Shown here piece by piece: positions 16,078-25,384 of a stretch of 42,904 bases of DNA. The stretch lies in the NCBI GenBank assembly GCA_012519905.1, contig JAAYPG010000141.1:1-42904 (forward strand). The letters run 5' to 3'. The translations under genes and the position numbers were made by a program. The first letter of the stretch is position 1, and each line of letters opens with the position of its first letter. This DNA comes from Clostridiales bacterium. Lineage in GTDB: Bacteria > Bacillota > Clostridia > Lachnospirales > Lachnospiraceae. The notes beneath the pieces are model-generated. The model did no database searches. It was not told the DNA's origin and worked only from the letters and a program-made list of their open reading frames with translations.

Positions 16078-18366
16078 TTAACCAGCTGTACGTTCTATAT
16101 CTAATACGCTCTCCACATTGCGGATTTTTGCAATTATTTCATTGAGCTGTTCCACTCCATTTATTTCAAAACCAATACTAATTGATGCTGTACCCTGCTT
16201 ACTGGTTCTTACGTTCATGGATATTACATCTATTTTATTCTCAGTTAATACCTTAGATATATCTACAAGTACACCGGTTCTATTATTTGCATATATTTTA
16301 ATTTCAGCAGGATATACGCCTGTGTCCTTACCATCCTGAACATCCCATTCTGCATCAATAAGTCTTGCTCTATCATCCTCAGGCAGGTTTATTATATTAA
16401 TGCAATCAGTTCTATGAATTGATACACCTCTGCCTCTAGTAACAAACCCTATTATTTCATCTCCGGGAACAGGGCTACAGCATTTTGTGAAACGGACTGC
16501 CAGATCATGGATACCCTTGACAACTATACCGTTCTTAGATTTCTTCTCAGTAAGCCTATGCTCCTTAATATCAGCCATATTTTCTAGGATATTATCATCA
16601 GTTATATCCAGCTTGTTCTTTCGGCGATACTCCTCATGAAGTCTGTTAACAACCTGGCTTTCCTTCAATCCTCCATGACCTACTGCAGCCAATATAGAAT
16701 CCCAATCCTTAAAACCGTATTTTCGCATAACTACACGGATAAATTCAGGCTTTAAAAGATCACTGAGGGTTATATTCTTTTGCTTACAATAGCTTGTAAC
16801 TAGTTCCTTACCTCTATTTATATTATCTTCCTTTAATATTGATTTAAACCATTGATTAATTTTGTTTTTTGCCTGGGTACTCTTAACAATAGATAACCAG
16901 TCACGACTTGGCCCCTTAGAGTTCTGCGAGGTCATTATCTCTATTCGGTCTCCGTTCTGGATAACATAATCAATAGGTACAAGCTTTCCATTTACCCTTG
17001 CGCCTACCATCTTGTTGCCGACAGCACTGTGAATGCTGTATGCAAAATCTATAGTATTAGAGCCTGTGGGTAGTGTTTTTACGTCCCCTGTAGGTGTAAA
17101 TGCATATACACTGTCAGAGAATAAATCAAAATCATTTTTAAGAAGACTTAAAAACTCCTTATTGTCAGATAGGTCTCTCTGCCATTCAAGAACCTGACGT
17201 AGCCAAGTCAGTTTCTCTTCCTCAGCATTGGAGGCTCCTTTACCATCGACTCCCTCCTTGTACTTCCAATGAGCAGCGATACCATATTCTGCAGTTCTAT
17301 GCATATCATAGGTTCTTATCTGCACTTCAAAAGGCTGCCCCTTAGGTCCAATAAGAGTTGTATGGAGCGACTGATACATGTTAGGCTTAGGCATAGCAAT
17401 ATAATCCTTAAATCTGCCCGGAATTGGTTTATACATCTCGTGTATAACCCCTAATGCCGCATAGCAATCCTTTAAGGAATCTACAATAATTCGTACAGCA
17501 AATAAATCATAAATCTGGTCTATTGTCTTGCTCTGATTGACCATCTTTTTATATATACTAAAGAAATGCTTTATCCTACCATCAATCTTTGCAGGTATAC
17601 CTGCTTCATCGATATGGGACCTAACATCTTCAACTATGCTATCAATATAAGCCTGACGCTCACTCTTTTTAGAGGATATCTTTTCAGCCAGATCCTTATA
17701 AATTTCAGGCTCAAGATATTTTAAGGATAGGTCATCTAGCTCCACCTTGATCTTAGATATACCAAGTCTCTGGGCGATAGGAGCATAGATATCCATGGTT
17801 TCTCTGGCGATTTCCTTCTGCTTTTCCTCTTTCATATACTTGAGGGTTCGCATATTATGGAGCCTATCTGCCAGCTTTATAAGAATAACACGTATATCCT
17901 TGGCCATGGCTAGGAACATCTTTCTAAGATTTTCTGCCTGAACCTCCACCTTATCCTTAGAATATTTTAACTGGGTCAGTTTGGTTACACCGTCCACAAG
18001 AAGAGCAACTTCATCAGAAAACATCTCTGAAACCTGTGTAATAGTAATATCAGTATCCTCTACCACATCATGAAGAATACCCGAAACTATACTCTCCTTA
18101 TCAAGCTCAAGTTCTGCTAGAATATTTGCCACACACAGAGGATGTACAATATAAGGCTCACCTGATTTTCTAAGCTGATCCTTATGAGCCGTCATGGCTA
18201 AATTATATGCCTTTTCAAGCATGGAGATATCTGCAGACGGATGGTAAGAAATCACCTTATCAATCAGCTTCTTATACAGCTGTTCGGGCGAAGTAAAATC
18301 AGCTGGTACCGAAGTAGCAGCCGGTCTATTCAATATACCCTGATTCATAACATCATCCATATCCAT
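16078..18366 (-). CDS. relA: Bifunctional (p)ppGpp synthetase/hydrolase, RelA/SpoT family
   Basis: 762-aa long RSH enzyme that makes and degrades the stringent-response alarmone. Domains: HD hydrolase (AYNLAMTAHKDQLRKSGEPYI, HDVVEDTD), synthetase (FAVRIIVDSLKDCYAALG, YQSLHTTLIGPKGQPFEVQIRT), TGS (VYAFTPTGDVKTLPTGSNTIDFAY), helical region, zinc-finger CCSPVPGDEIIGFVTRGRGVSIHRTDC region and C-terminal ACT (from about residue 690). The HD motif looks intact, so both activities are likely. ATG at 18366 has GGAG at good spacing; ATG at 18378 is an alternative that sits before that SD. It follows apt by 159 bp, with a 12-bp hairpin in between. Confidence 0.96.
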   Translation of the reverse strand: MDMDDVMNQGILNRPAATSVPADFTSPEQLYKKLIDKVISYHPSADISMLEKAYNLAMTAHKDQLRKSGEPYIVHPLCVANILAELELDKESIVSGILHDVVEDTDITITQVSEMFSDEVALLVDGVTKLTQLKYSKDKVEVQAENLRKMFLAMAKDIRVILIKLADRLHNMRTLKYMKEEKQKEIARETMDIYAPIAQRLGISKIKVELDDLSLKYLEPEIYKDLAEKISSKKSERQAYIDSIVEDVRSHIDEAGIPAKIDGRIKHFFSIYKKMVNQSKTIDQIYDLFAVRIIVDSLKDCYAALGVIHEMYKPIPGRFKDYIAMPKPNMYQSLHTTLIGPKGQPFEVQIRTYDMHRTAEYGIAAHWKYKEGVDGKGASNAEEEKLTWLRQVLEWQRDLSDNKEFLSLLKNDFDLFSDSVYAFTPTGDVKTLPTGSNTIDFAYSIHSAVGNKMVGARVNGKLVPIDYVIQNGDRIEIMTSQNSKGPSRDWLSIVKSTQAKNKINQWFKSILKEDNINRGKELVTSYCKQKNITLSDLLKPEFIRVVMRKYGFKDWDSILAAVGHGGLKESQVVNRLHEEYRRKNKLDITDDNILENMADIKEHRLTEKKSKNGIVVKGIHDLAVRFTKCCSPVPGDEIIGFVTRGRGVSIHRTDCINIINLPEDDRARLIDAEWDVQDGKDTGVYPAEIKIYANNRTGVLVDISKVLTENKIDVISMNVRTSKQGTASISIGFEINGVEQLNEIIAKIRNVESVLDIERTAG

Positions 18367-18393
18367 AGCAATCTCCATCTTTTTAATCTCAGT

Positions 18394-18440
18394 GTGAAAA
18401 ATCTTAGATTACTTCAAGATAGATATCAAAGATTTTTCAC
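18394..18440. repeat. 12-bp perfect hairpin upstream of relA
   Basis: GTGAAAAATCTT (18394-18405) is the exact complement of AAGATTTTTCAC (18429-18440), with a 23-nt loop. The loop carries an AAGAT (18416-18420) that can alternatively pair with the ATCTT arm. In the apt-to-relA direction no U-tract follows. It could be a partial terminator/attenuator or an mRNA-processing hairpin that sets the level of relA. Confidence 0.6.
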
Positions 18441-18525
18441 CCTATCAACTATCTGTTTCATATATACTTTTATAATAGTGTTTCAGATATAAAAATGTTC
18501 TATATAAGAAATGTCTATTATATCA

Positions 18526-19050
18526 TTAATTACCTTCATATTGAATAACAGCTTCAACATCATAGCCTGTTAATTTACTTCTGCCATTTAGGCCCTTTAA
18601 TTCCATAAGGAAGATAATCTTTACAACCTCTCCTCCAAGCATCTCGACAAGCTTGGTGATTGCTTCAATAGTACCACCAGTTGCAATCAAATCATCAACA
18701 ATAACTACCTTTTGTCCAGGCTTTATTGCATCCTTATGAATCTCTATAGTAGCCTTGCCATACTCCAGCTCATAATCCATTGAGATAGTTTCGCAAGGTA
18801 ATTTTCCTTCTTTTCTAACAGGAATAAATGCCTTATTCATATTATAAGCAATAGGCACTCCAAAGATAAATCCTCTGGATTCGGGACCAACTATTAGGTC
18901 AAAATCTATGTCCTTTATAAGATCCTGCATTTGATCAATTGCAAGCTTCAGTCCATCCTTATTCTGCAATACAGTCGTTACATCTCGAAATATTATCCCT
19001 GGCTCTGGAAAATCCGGTATACTTCTTACATAGTCATCTAACTTTTTCAT
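18526..19050 (-). CDS. apt: Adenine phosphoribosyltransferase
   Basis: 174-aa purine salvage enzyme: adenine + PRPP to AMP + PPi, in the cytoplasm. The PRPP loop VVIVDDLIATGGT (about residues 118-130) and the GPESRGFIFG segment near 55 are diagnostic, and length is standard. ATG at 19050, with a weak AAAGG SD about 13 nt upstream, gives the expected start KKLDDYVRSIPDFPEPGI. apt directly upstream of relA is a common order in Firmicutes, connecting purine salvage with alarmone control. Its own promoter lies at 19177-19205. Confidence 0.96.
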   Translation of the reverse strand: MKKLDDYVRSIPDFPEPGIIFRDVTTVLQNKDGLKLAIDQMQDLIKDIDFDLIVGPESRGFIFGVPIAYNMNKAFIPVRKEGKLPCETISMDYELEYGKATIEIHKDAIKPGQKVVIVDDLIATGGTIEAITKLVEMLGGEVVKIIFLMELKGLNGRSKLTGYDVEAVIQYEGN

Positions 19051-19114
19051 TTATACACACAAACCTTTCTCTTGGGCTAAATCTAATGTTCACCCTCTTA
19101 TTATATCTAATAAA

Positions 19115-19145
19115 CTGCTTAAGATATCATAGCATCTATAAGCAG
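19115..19145. repeat. Nested inverted repeat in the apt leader
   Basis: CTGCTTA (19115-19121) pairs with TAAGCAG (19139-19145), and inside it AGAT pairs with ATCT. It lies about 25-55 nt after the predicted apt start point. No U-tract or known purine-riboswitch consensus is visible. It may just protect the 5' end. Confidence 0.4.
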
Positions 19146-19176
19146 ATTAGGAGCTCAAATGTTGCTTATCGTGGAT

Positions 19177-19205
19177 ATTATATCACTTACGACACTTCTT
19201 CGCAA
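19177..19205 (-). promoter_or_regulatory. Extended -10 promoter of apt(-relA)
   Basis: TTGCGA (19200-19205), 17-bp spacer, TATAAT (19177-19182) on the minus strand, with a TGA before the -10 box (extended -10). Predicted start near 19170, giving a leader of about 120 nt. It lies in the 281-bp gap between recJ and apt, which holds no gene. Confidence 0.72.
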
Positions 19206-19331
19206 AGCTTTATTGATTATTATAGACTAAAATGTTTTTAAACTTACATTTTATGCATATATCACAGTGAATTGCATGAATGTTCTTCTGCAATTACTTA
19301 AAAGTCCCACATATTCAAAAGATATTTTTAA

Positions 19332-21089
19332 TTATCGGTAATTTTGTATCATTATCTGTACATTTCTATAACCCATATATTCATTGATATTGGGGTAATA
19401 TGTAACTGTAAGCTTAACATTAGTTCCTCTTCCTGTCTTTAGCCGCTTAGTTTCTTCCTCTCCGTATTTATCGCTTATATAACTAAAGAAGCCATCTACA
19501 TCTCCAAAGTATAGCGCATCCATCTCTCTTCCATAGGAGTTTCTGACCCTGAGCTTTATTCCGCTAGAATTTTTTCCTATAACTAATAATGATTTAATGG
19601 TTAAATCCCTATCTACGAACAATGGCTTTTCATTTCCCTTGCCAAAGGGCTCTAAAAGCTTCAGCTCTTCTACCAGACTCTCGGTTATATACCCTAGAGG
19701 TAGCAATATATCTATAGTTACCTTAGGCCTTAGCATCTCCTCTGTCAAGGGTGCATTTTCATTCAAAGCGCTTCTTAAGAGCTCAATATTATCAGGCATA
19801 ATAGATAGCCCGGCTGCCATAGGATGTCCTCCTAGCTTAACCATAAGCTCTCTATGTTTTAATAGCTCTTCTATCATATTATAGTTTTCTATAGATCTAC
19901 CTGACCCCTTAGCGCATTCCAAGGAATCTGTTAAAATTATTGTTGGCCTAGAATACTTCTCACGGATACGTCCAGCTATTATTCCTGCTATACTTTCATG
20001 ACAATCTGGAAGATATACTACCAGCACCTTGTCTCTTAGCATCTTCTTTTCTTCAATCATACTTATCGCTTGTTCTGTATAATCAGCAGTCATATCCTTT
20101 CGTGCTTCATTAAGACTCTTTAGCTCTATAGCCAGCTCTAGGGCTTGGCCTTTAGTATCAGACAATAATAGTCCAAGACCTTTTTTTGCTGTGTCAAGCC
20201 TCCCTGAAGCATTGAGGCAGGGGCCAATAATAAATCCTAAATGAAAAACAGAAAGCTTCTCCTTATCAATTTGGCATACATCCATCAAAGCCTGTAACCC
20301 TATATTCCGGGTGTTCTTTAGTATGTCCAGCCCGTGCTTTACTATTATACGATTCTCATCTACTAAATCCATTACATCACAGACTGTAGCAATTGCGGCA
20401 TATGACAGAAGCTCCATCTCATATTCTGTCATATCATAAGGACCATGCCTACCTATCATGGCTATTGCTAATTTGTAAGCTATAGCAGCTCCACATAAGC
20501 CCGTAAAAGGATATGAGCAATCAGCTTGATTTGGGTTTATTATAGCATCTGCCTCAGGAAGAACAATAGTACCGTCATCTTCCTCATGAAGGCTGTGATG
20601 GTCTGTCACGATTACCGTCATCCCATATTCCTTAGCCTTTTTTATTTCATTCATAGCGACAATTCCATTATCACAGGTTAATATAGTATCAATTCCTTGC
20701 TCATGGGCTTCCTCTACCATCCTGATATTTATACCATAACCGTCATTTATGCGATCTGGTATCTCATAATCAACATCCGCTCCTAGAATCATCAAGCTAC
20801 TATATAATATATATGTTGACATCACTCCGTCTACATCATAGTCACCAATAATGCGTATTCTCTTTCCCTCTTCTATCTTTTCTTGTAGGATGTCACAGGC
20901 TTTTTCCATATCTTTAAGAAGAAAGGGGTTGTGGAGCTTATCCAGACTTGTATGAAGAAATGAATTAATCTGATTAATATCTTCTATCCCTCTATTGACA
21001 AGGCAGCGTGCTAATACCTCACTGACTCCGCATTCTTCCATAATCTTTTTAAAATCAGCCTTTTTATTCTTTATTAGCCAGTTCTCCAA
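19332..21089 (-). CDS. recJ: Single-stranded-DNA-specific exonuclease RecJ
   Basis: 585-aa DHH-family 5'-3' exonuclease for recombination and mismatch/base-excision repair. RIIGDYDVDGVMSTYIL (metal-binding Asp residues), VTDHHSLHEE (DHH), GPCLNASGRLDTAKKGL and the DHHA1 domain with KGSGRSIENYNM and KLGGHPMAAG are intact. A C-terminal OB domain completes the E. coli-like length; it lacks the extra C-terminal region of Bacillus RecJ. The start is TTG at 21089 with AGGAGG 5 nt upstream; the ATG next to that SD is in another frame. It heads the recJ-apt-relA order. Confidence 0.94.
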   Translation of the reverse strand: MENWLIKNKKADFKKIMEECGVSEVLARCLVNRGIEDINQINSFLHTSLDKLHNPFLLKDMEKACDILQEKIEEGKRIRIIGDYDVDGVMSTYILYSSLMILGADVDYEIPDRINDGYGINIRMVEEAHEQGIDTILTCDNGIVAMNEIKKAKEYGMTVIVTDHHSLHEEDDGTIVLPEADAIINPNQADCSYPFTGLCGAAIAYKLAIAMIGRHGPYDMTEYEMELLSYAAIATVCDVMDLVDENRIIVKHGLDILKNTRNIGLQALMDVCQIDKEKLSVFHLGFIIGPCLNASGRLDTAKKGLGLLLSDTKGQALELAIELKSLNEARKDMTADYTEQAISMIEEKKMLRDKVLVVYLPDCHESIAGIIAGRIREKYSRPTIILTDSLECAKGSGRSIENYNMIEELLKHRELMVKLGGHPMAAGLSIMPDNIELLRSALNENAPLTEEMLRPKVTIDILLPLGYITESLVEELKLLEPFGKGNEKPLFVDRDLTIKSLLVIGKNSSGIKLRVRNSYGREMDALYFGDVDGFFSYISDKYGEEETKRLKTGRGTNVKLTVTYYPNINEYMGYRNVQIMIQNYR

Positions 21090-21152
21090 ACCATCCTCCT
21101 ATGTATGTATTTTATAATCTATATAAATTCATATGTCCTAAGTGTTTTGTCC

Positions 21153-21788
21153 TTATATGCTTTCAATTTCCTTAATCTTTCCATATATCGCTTCTGCCAG
21201 GGAAGCATGTCCCTTGGCATCCAGATGTATTGCATCCGTATCATCAGCCTTAGCATAATTAGCTGCATCCATAAAGTGACATCCATACTCATCTGCCAGC
21301 TTCTTAAATTCTGCTGCCAGTAATCTAGATTTTTCTGCCCCTTTTAAACCTGCAAAGGATTCGCTGTATTCAGAATCTATAATTTTATCACTTATATGAA
21401 TAGGTGATACTATCAATATTTCACCACCATAAACCTCTGGCCTTTTAAGAGTTTTAACAAGCTCTGCCATCCCCTTGGCAATATCCTCTACACTGGCACT
21501 AAACCTTTCCTTAATGTCGTTAGTACCCAGCATAATAATTACCAAATCTAGCGGTCTGTGTGATGCAACACTAACCTCAAGATATCGACTTCCATTCACA
21601 TTCTTCATATCTTCATCATCATATATGGTGGTACGGCCATTAAGACCCTCTTCAATTATATAATATTCCAATCCCAAGTGTTTTTGAAGCAATCTTGTCC
21701 ATCTGGTATTTTCATCATATCTACCGCCTGAACCTGCTACAAAGCCGTAGGTGTTGGAATCTCCAAAGCACATAATGTTCCTTAACAT
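21153..21788 (-). CDS. SGNH/GDSL-type esterase
   Basis: 211-aa hydrolase with all SGNH blocks: MCFGDSNTYGF (nucleophile Ser11), Gly in block II, LGTNDIKERF (block III Asn) and DAIHLDAKGH (Asp/His). It resembles the bacterial arylesterase/acetyl-xylan-esterase-like subgroup that acts on short acyl esters. There is no signal peptide, so it is cytoplasmic. ATG at 21788 with GAGGT about 10 nt upstream. It ends 63 bp before recJ in the same direction and may share its transcript. Confidence 0.9.
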   Translation of the reverse strand: MLRNIMCFGDSNTYGFVAGSGGRYDENTRWTRLLQKHLGLEYYIIEEGLNGRTTIYDDEDMKNVNGSRYLEVSVASHRPLDLVIIMLGTNDIKERFSASVEDIAKGMAELVKTLKRPEVYGGEILIVSPIHISDKIIDSEYSESFAGLKGAEKSRLLAAEFKKLADEYGCHFMDAANYAKADDTDAIHLDAKGHASLAEAIYGKIKEIESI

Positions 21789-22109
21789 ATCTCATTAACC
21801 TCTCTACTGAGTTATTTAAAACTTACTCATCCTATACTAGCATATTATAAATATTTTGTTAATATATGATATGACAATTTTTTTAAATACTAACTCGATT
21901 ACTTGGATATAATGAATATAGATATTCGATGTTGATAATATTGGAAATTATGTTAAAATATATTGTACCTGCATTGTGTAGTATGTTATAATGTATCATA
22001 TCGTAATTAAAACTACTTATTGCCATGTTGTTAATTACTACATTATATTTATAATTTTTAGGCAAAATAGGTAGAAGATAAACTATGATAGAAAGGGATG
22101 GTGAGGGGT
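21789..22109. other. Intergenic region between divergent SGNH and DegV genes
   Basis: Very AT-rich, 321 bp. It holds the DegV promoter (21963-21992) and presumably the SGNH promoter. A 60-codon minus-strand reading frame here crosses the DegV promoter, has no SD and low-complexity composition, and is not considered a gene. Confidence 0.6.
21963..21992 (+). promoter_or_regulatory. Extended -10 promoter of the DegV gene
   Basis: TTGTAC (21963-21968), 18-bp spacer, TATAAT (21987-21992) with TGT directly before it (extended -10). Predicted start near 21999, giving a leader of about 110 nt without clear structure. Confidence 0.65.
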
Positions 22110-22979
22110 ATGAAAAAGTTTATTATCACTACAGATACCACCAGTGATTTACCTGATGAATATGTAAAAAAGCATGATTTAAGAGTGGTTCCACTTTATT
22201 ATAGCTTTGACGATGAGGTGTATGGGGATAAAAAACAACTAGAACCAAAGGATTTTTACAATAAGATGCGAGCTGGTTCTATGCCTACCACAATGGCTGT
22301 TAATCCCAAGAATGCCAAAGATATTTTTATTAGTCTACTAGATCAAGGATATGATATCCTGCATATTGCATTTTCTTCTGCCTTAAGTGGCAGCTGTTCA
22401 GTAACTGCAACCGTTGCCAGGGATTTATGCGAGGAGATACCTGGTGCCAATATCATCGTTATTGATTCCTTATGCGCCTCCCTAGGAGAGGGATTGTTAG
22501 TTCATAAAGCCGTTAAATTAAAGGAAGCCGGAAAATCAATGAACGATATTGCTGATTGGCTAGAAAAAAACAAGCTAAATCTATGCCATATCTTTACGGT
22601 AGATGATTTACACCACCTTCATAGAGGCGGCCGTGTGTCAAAAACCACAGCCATTATCGGAACTCTAATTAATGTAAAGCCTGTTCTGCATGTAGATAAT
22701 GAAGGGCGTCTTGTACCTCTTAACAATGTTAGGGGACGAAAGAAGGCCTTACTGTCTCTAGTAGAGCATATGGATAAAAGACTAGCAGGCTACAGGGACA
22801 AGAATGATACAGTATTTATAAGCCATGGTGACAGCCTAGAGGATGCTGAATATGTAGCTTCACTGGTAAGAGAACGTTTTGGTATAGAGGATATACTTAT
22901 AAATTATGTAAGTCCTACCATTGGGTCTCATTCAGGGCCAGGAACTATAGCCTTGTTTTTTATGGGTAATTCCAGATAA
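22110..22979 (+). CDS. DegV family fatty-acid-binding protein
   Basis: 289-aa DegV (FakB-like) protein that binds a fatty acid in the cytoplasm and, with a FakA kinase, can feed exogenous fatty acids into lipid synthesis. The N-terminal ITTDTTSDLP, central FSSALSGSC, RGGRVSKTTAIIGTLINVKPVL and C-terminal GSHSGPGTIALFF are the family signature. No fakA is nearby, as is usual for extra paralogues. ATG at 22110 gives the typical MKK-start, though an ATG at 22098 directly after AAAGGG is equally possible. It is the only plus-strand gene in this half, closed by a good terminator. Confidence 0.92.
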   Translation: MKKFIITTDTTSDLPDEYVKKHDLRVVPLYYSFDDEVYGDKKQLEPKDFYNKMRAGSMPTTMAVNPKNAKDIFISLLDQGYDILHIAFSSALSGSCSVTATVARDLCEEIPGANIIVIDSLCASLGEGLLVHKAVKLKEAGKSMNDIADWLEKNKLNLCHIFTVDDLHHLHRGGRVSKTTAIIGTLINVKPVLHVDNEGRLVPLNNVRGRKKALLSLVEHMDKRLAGYRDKNDTVFISHGDSLEDAEYVASLVRERFGIEDILINYVSPTIGSHSGPGTIALFFMGNSR

Positions 22980-23042
22980 GTCCATGTAAATCAAGTCACT
23001 ATACTACTAAAGCATTAGTTAAAATAAATTCATAATAAACCT

Positions 23043-23093
23043 AATGAAGGACAGTAGTCGGGCTTCCCAACCTGTCCTTCATTCTTCTTTTTT
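23043..23093 (+). terminator. Rho-independent terminator of the DegV gene
   Basis: AATGAAGGACAG (23043-23054) pairs perfectly with CTGTCCTTCATT (23072-23083) and is followed by a T-rich tail (TCTTCTTTTTT) to 23093. The loop contains a small GGG/CCC inner pairing. Confidence 0.88.
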
Positions 23094-23149
23094 AGCCTCT
23101 ATTATTTCTTTATAGTTATTATCAGTCTATCTCTATACCAGTATACCTC

Positions 23150-23362
23150 CTAACTAAATGAATCACCATTATGGAGACTATTAACAACCTCAGTTACACG
23201 GTTTTTAGCATCCTCTCCAGTAGTAGATCCCTCGATATAACTTATGAGCTCTCGCTTTCTTGCTTCTGATAAATTTGAAAAGTTAGTCATTGCTTTCATA
23301 TCTAATGATAGGCGCATACCAAGGCCTACAGGTATCTCTGATTTGCCATCTACCAAACTCAT
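23150..23362 (-). CDS. Small conserved-looking protein, unknown function (70 aa)
   Basis: I do not recognise this protein. The frame is open to 23449, but the start at ATG 23362 has AAGGAGA at ideal spacing, and the upstream segment has the composition of non-coding DNA. The 70-aa product is hydrophilic and helical: an amphipathic middle (LSEARKRELISYIEG) and a C-terminal helix (GEDAKNRVTEVVNSLHNG). No signal, membrane segment or Cys is present. The helix pattern (E/D-A-K-x-R-V...L) recalls short DNA- or protein-binding tails, but no function can be assigned. It lies alone between the DegV terminator and the pepF terminator, so it is monocistronic. Confidence 0.7.
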   Translation of the reverse strand: MSLVDGKSEIPVGLGMRLSLDMKAMTNFSNLSEARKRELISYIEGSTTGEDAKNRVTEVVNSLHNGDSFS

Positions 23363-23534
23363 ATCCAATCTCCTTCCAGCAATATAGATTATATAGGTAA
23401 TTGCGAAACTCACGAAAACCCTTGTTGAATTGTGCTTCATAGCATACATCTACTCAATCTTATTATGAAGTAGAAAGGATTTATTTATGTATATCAATTC
23501 AGCCCAAAATATAACAAGAAAGATTATATAAAAC

Positions 23535-23575
23535 AAAGGATAAGACAATATATATTAATATCTCGTCTTATCCTT
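23535..23575 (-). terminator. Terminator of pepF
   Basis: On the plus strand AAGGATAAGAC (23536-23546) pairs with GTCTTATCCTT (23565-23575). Reading minus, the stem is followed by TTTGTTTTATAT, a U-rich tail. It lies 28 bp after the pepF stop. Confidence 0.85.
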
Positions 23576-23603
23576 ACTTAATACTTATATATCAAATATC
23601 ATT

Positions 23604-25358
23604 TTAAGAAAGCTTTATAAACTCATCCACCAGATTTTCAATAGCTCTTAAGCTGGTTCTCCAAAAATCCGCTTCTTCTAGATTGATTCCTGCTTCTTTT
23701 GCAGCATCCTCCACTGTACTTACAGTTGTCGCATTTAATAGAGCCTTGTATTTAGCTACAAAGGCCTCACCCTCATTTTTATACTTTTCATATAGACCTC
23801 TTGCAAATAAACCTCCGAAGGCATATGGGAAATTATAAAAGCTAAGCGCCTCTGAATAGTAGTGGGGCTTTACTACCCACATATAAGGATGCAGATAATC
23901 ATGATCCAGTCCATCTCCATAAGCGGCCTTTTGAGCTCTTAGCATGATATCATTAAGCTCATCCGGAAATAAAAATCCTTGCTTGGATTTCTCAAATACC
24001 TCTGTCTCAAATAAATATCTTGAATAAATATCACACATTATCTGAGTTACATCCTGAAGCTGGCTTTCTATAAGAGCCATTTTCTCAAAACCAGAGGCTC
24101 CCTTTATAGCCGCTTCCATTATTAAAGACTCATTAAATGTAGAAGCAGTCTCAGCCACCGGCATACTATAATCGGTATTCAGAGGAAGGTGGTCCTGTAT
24201 ATGAAGCCCATGATATGCATGTCCCAGCTCATGTGCTAGCGTTATCACATCGCTTAAGCTTCCAGAAAAGTTAGTAAGTATTCTACTTTGCTTAACAAAG
24301 GGTAAATTGCCACAAAATGCCCCTCCTACCTTACCCTTTCTGGGGAAGAAATCTATCCACTTTTCCTCAAAGGCTTGTTCCACCAAGTCAGCCAAATCAT
24401 CAGAAAATCCCTTGAAGTGTTTAACCAGGTATTCCCTGGCTTCCTCAACAGTGAATTTAGTCTCGCTCTCTCCCATTGGGGCAAATAAATCATACCAGGG
24501 CAGACCATTTTTATGGCCTAGAAGTTTTGCCTTATACTTAAGATACTTATGAAAGACAGGCATATATTCAACCATGGCCTCTAGCATAGCATCTAATGTT
24601 TCTCTTTTCATTTTGGAATACTCTAAGGTCTGAGCAAGAGGTGACTCAAATCCTCTTAATTCAGATATGGTATTAACCTGCGTCTTTATATTATTCAAGG
24701 AATAACTTACAGCATCCTTAACCTTCTCATAGGCCTTAAGCTCTGCATAATATGCATCCTTTCTCACAGAAGGATTCTCACTATATGCCAGGTTGCGAAC
24801 CTCAGGTATGGTTATAAGCTCTCCTCTATACTCAACCTCAAGGGTCGAAGTTAGATAGCTCTGCATATTACTCCAAGCCATACCTGCTGATATATTAAGC
24901 TTAGCAATCACATCTTCCACATCATCACTCAAGAGATGTTTTGCGTCCTGCTTTATATCATTAATCATAAATGAGTAGGCCTTTAATTTAGGATGCTTAT
25001 CCATATAGCTATCCATAGCCTCAATACCTGCAATCCATTTTTTTATTATGGCAAATGGCTTGGATACTCCGCTTAACTGCTTTTCCAGCATATTAAGCTC
25101 ATTGACAACCTTACCGTCTGATGTATTAACTGATTCTCTAAAGGAAAGATATGATGATAATGAGGCTTGTAACAGTTCGAATTGCTCCATATAATCAATT
25201 GCAGATAGGAGAAGCTTTTCCTCATCATTAGCTTCAGCTAATGTCTCACTAAAGCTATTAATATCTTCTATCAGTTGATTAAGCCTTTTTTTGTCCTCTA
25301 TATATTTCTTATCTTCTAAACCCTTATAAAGTATATCTAATGACCATTCCTTATCCAT
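23604..25358 (-). CDS. pepF: Oligoendopeptidase F-type metallopeptidase (M3 family)
   Basis: 584-aa cytoplasmic zinc peptidase that degrades short peptides. The HExxH motif is in LAHELGHAYHG (about residue 375), and the third ligand is in ETASTFNESLIME some 25 residues later. The preceding FCGNLPFVKQSRILTNFSG and the M3 substrate-binding HDYLHPYMWVVKPHYYSEALSFYNFPYAFG region (given here only as landmarks HPYMW, YNFPYAFG) fit the PepF-like subgroup. ATG at 25358 has AAAGGA; the extension to 25379 runs through that SD. It has its own promoter and terminator, so it is a single-gene unit. Confidence 0.94.
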   Translation of the reverse strand: MDKEWSLDILYKGLEDKKYIEDKKRLNQLIEDINSFSETLAEANDEEKLLLSAIDYMEQFELLQASLSSYLSFRESVNTSDGKVVNELNMLEKQLSGVSKPFAIIKKWIAGIEAMDSYMDKHPKLKAYSFMINDIKQDAKHLLSDDVEDVIAKLNISAGMAWSNMQSYLTSTLEVEYRGELITIPEVRNLAYSENPSVRKDAYYAELKAYEKVKDAVSYSLNNIKTQVNTISELRGFESPLAQTLEYSKMKRETLDAMLEAMVEYMPVFHKYLKYKAKLLGHKNGLPWYDLFAPMGESETKFTVEEAREYLVKHFKGFSDDLADLVEQAFEEKWIDFFPRKGKVGGAFCGNLPFVKQSRILTNFSGSLSDVITLAHELGHAYHGLHIQDHLPLNTDYSMPVAETASTFNESLIMEAAIKGASGFEKMALIESQLQDVTQIMCDIYSRYLFETEVFEKSKQGFLFPDELNDIMLRAQKAAYGDGLDHDYLHPYMWVVKPHYYSEALSFYNFPYAFGGLFARGLYEKYKNEGEAFVAKYKALLNATTVSTVEDAAKEAGINLEEADFWRTSLRAIENLVDEFIKLS

Positions 25359-25384
25359 AATTCTATCCTTTCTTCTCAAATGCT

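Noticed and set aside
18939-19241. 100-aa plus-strand frame across the apt start and promoter
   Set aside because: Antisense of apt and its promoter region, no SD.
21883-22065. 60-aa minus-strand frame upstream of the DegV gene
   Set aside because: Crosses the DegV promoter, Ile/Asn/Tyr-rich as expected from AT-rich non-coding DNA, no SD.
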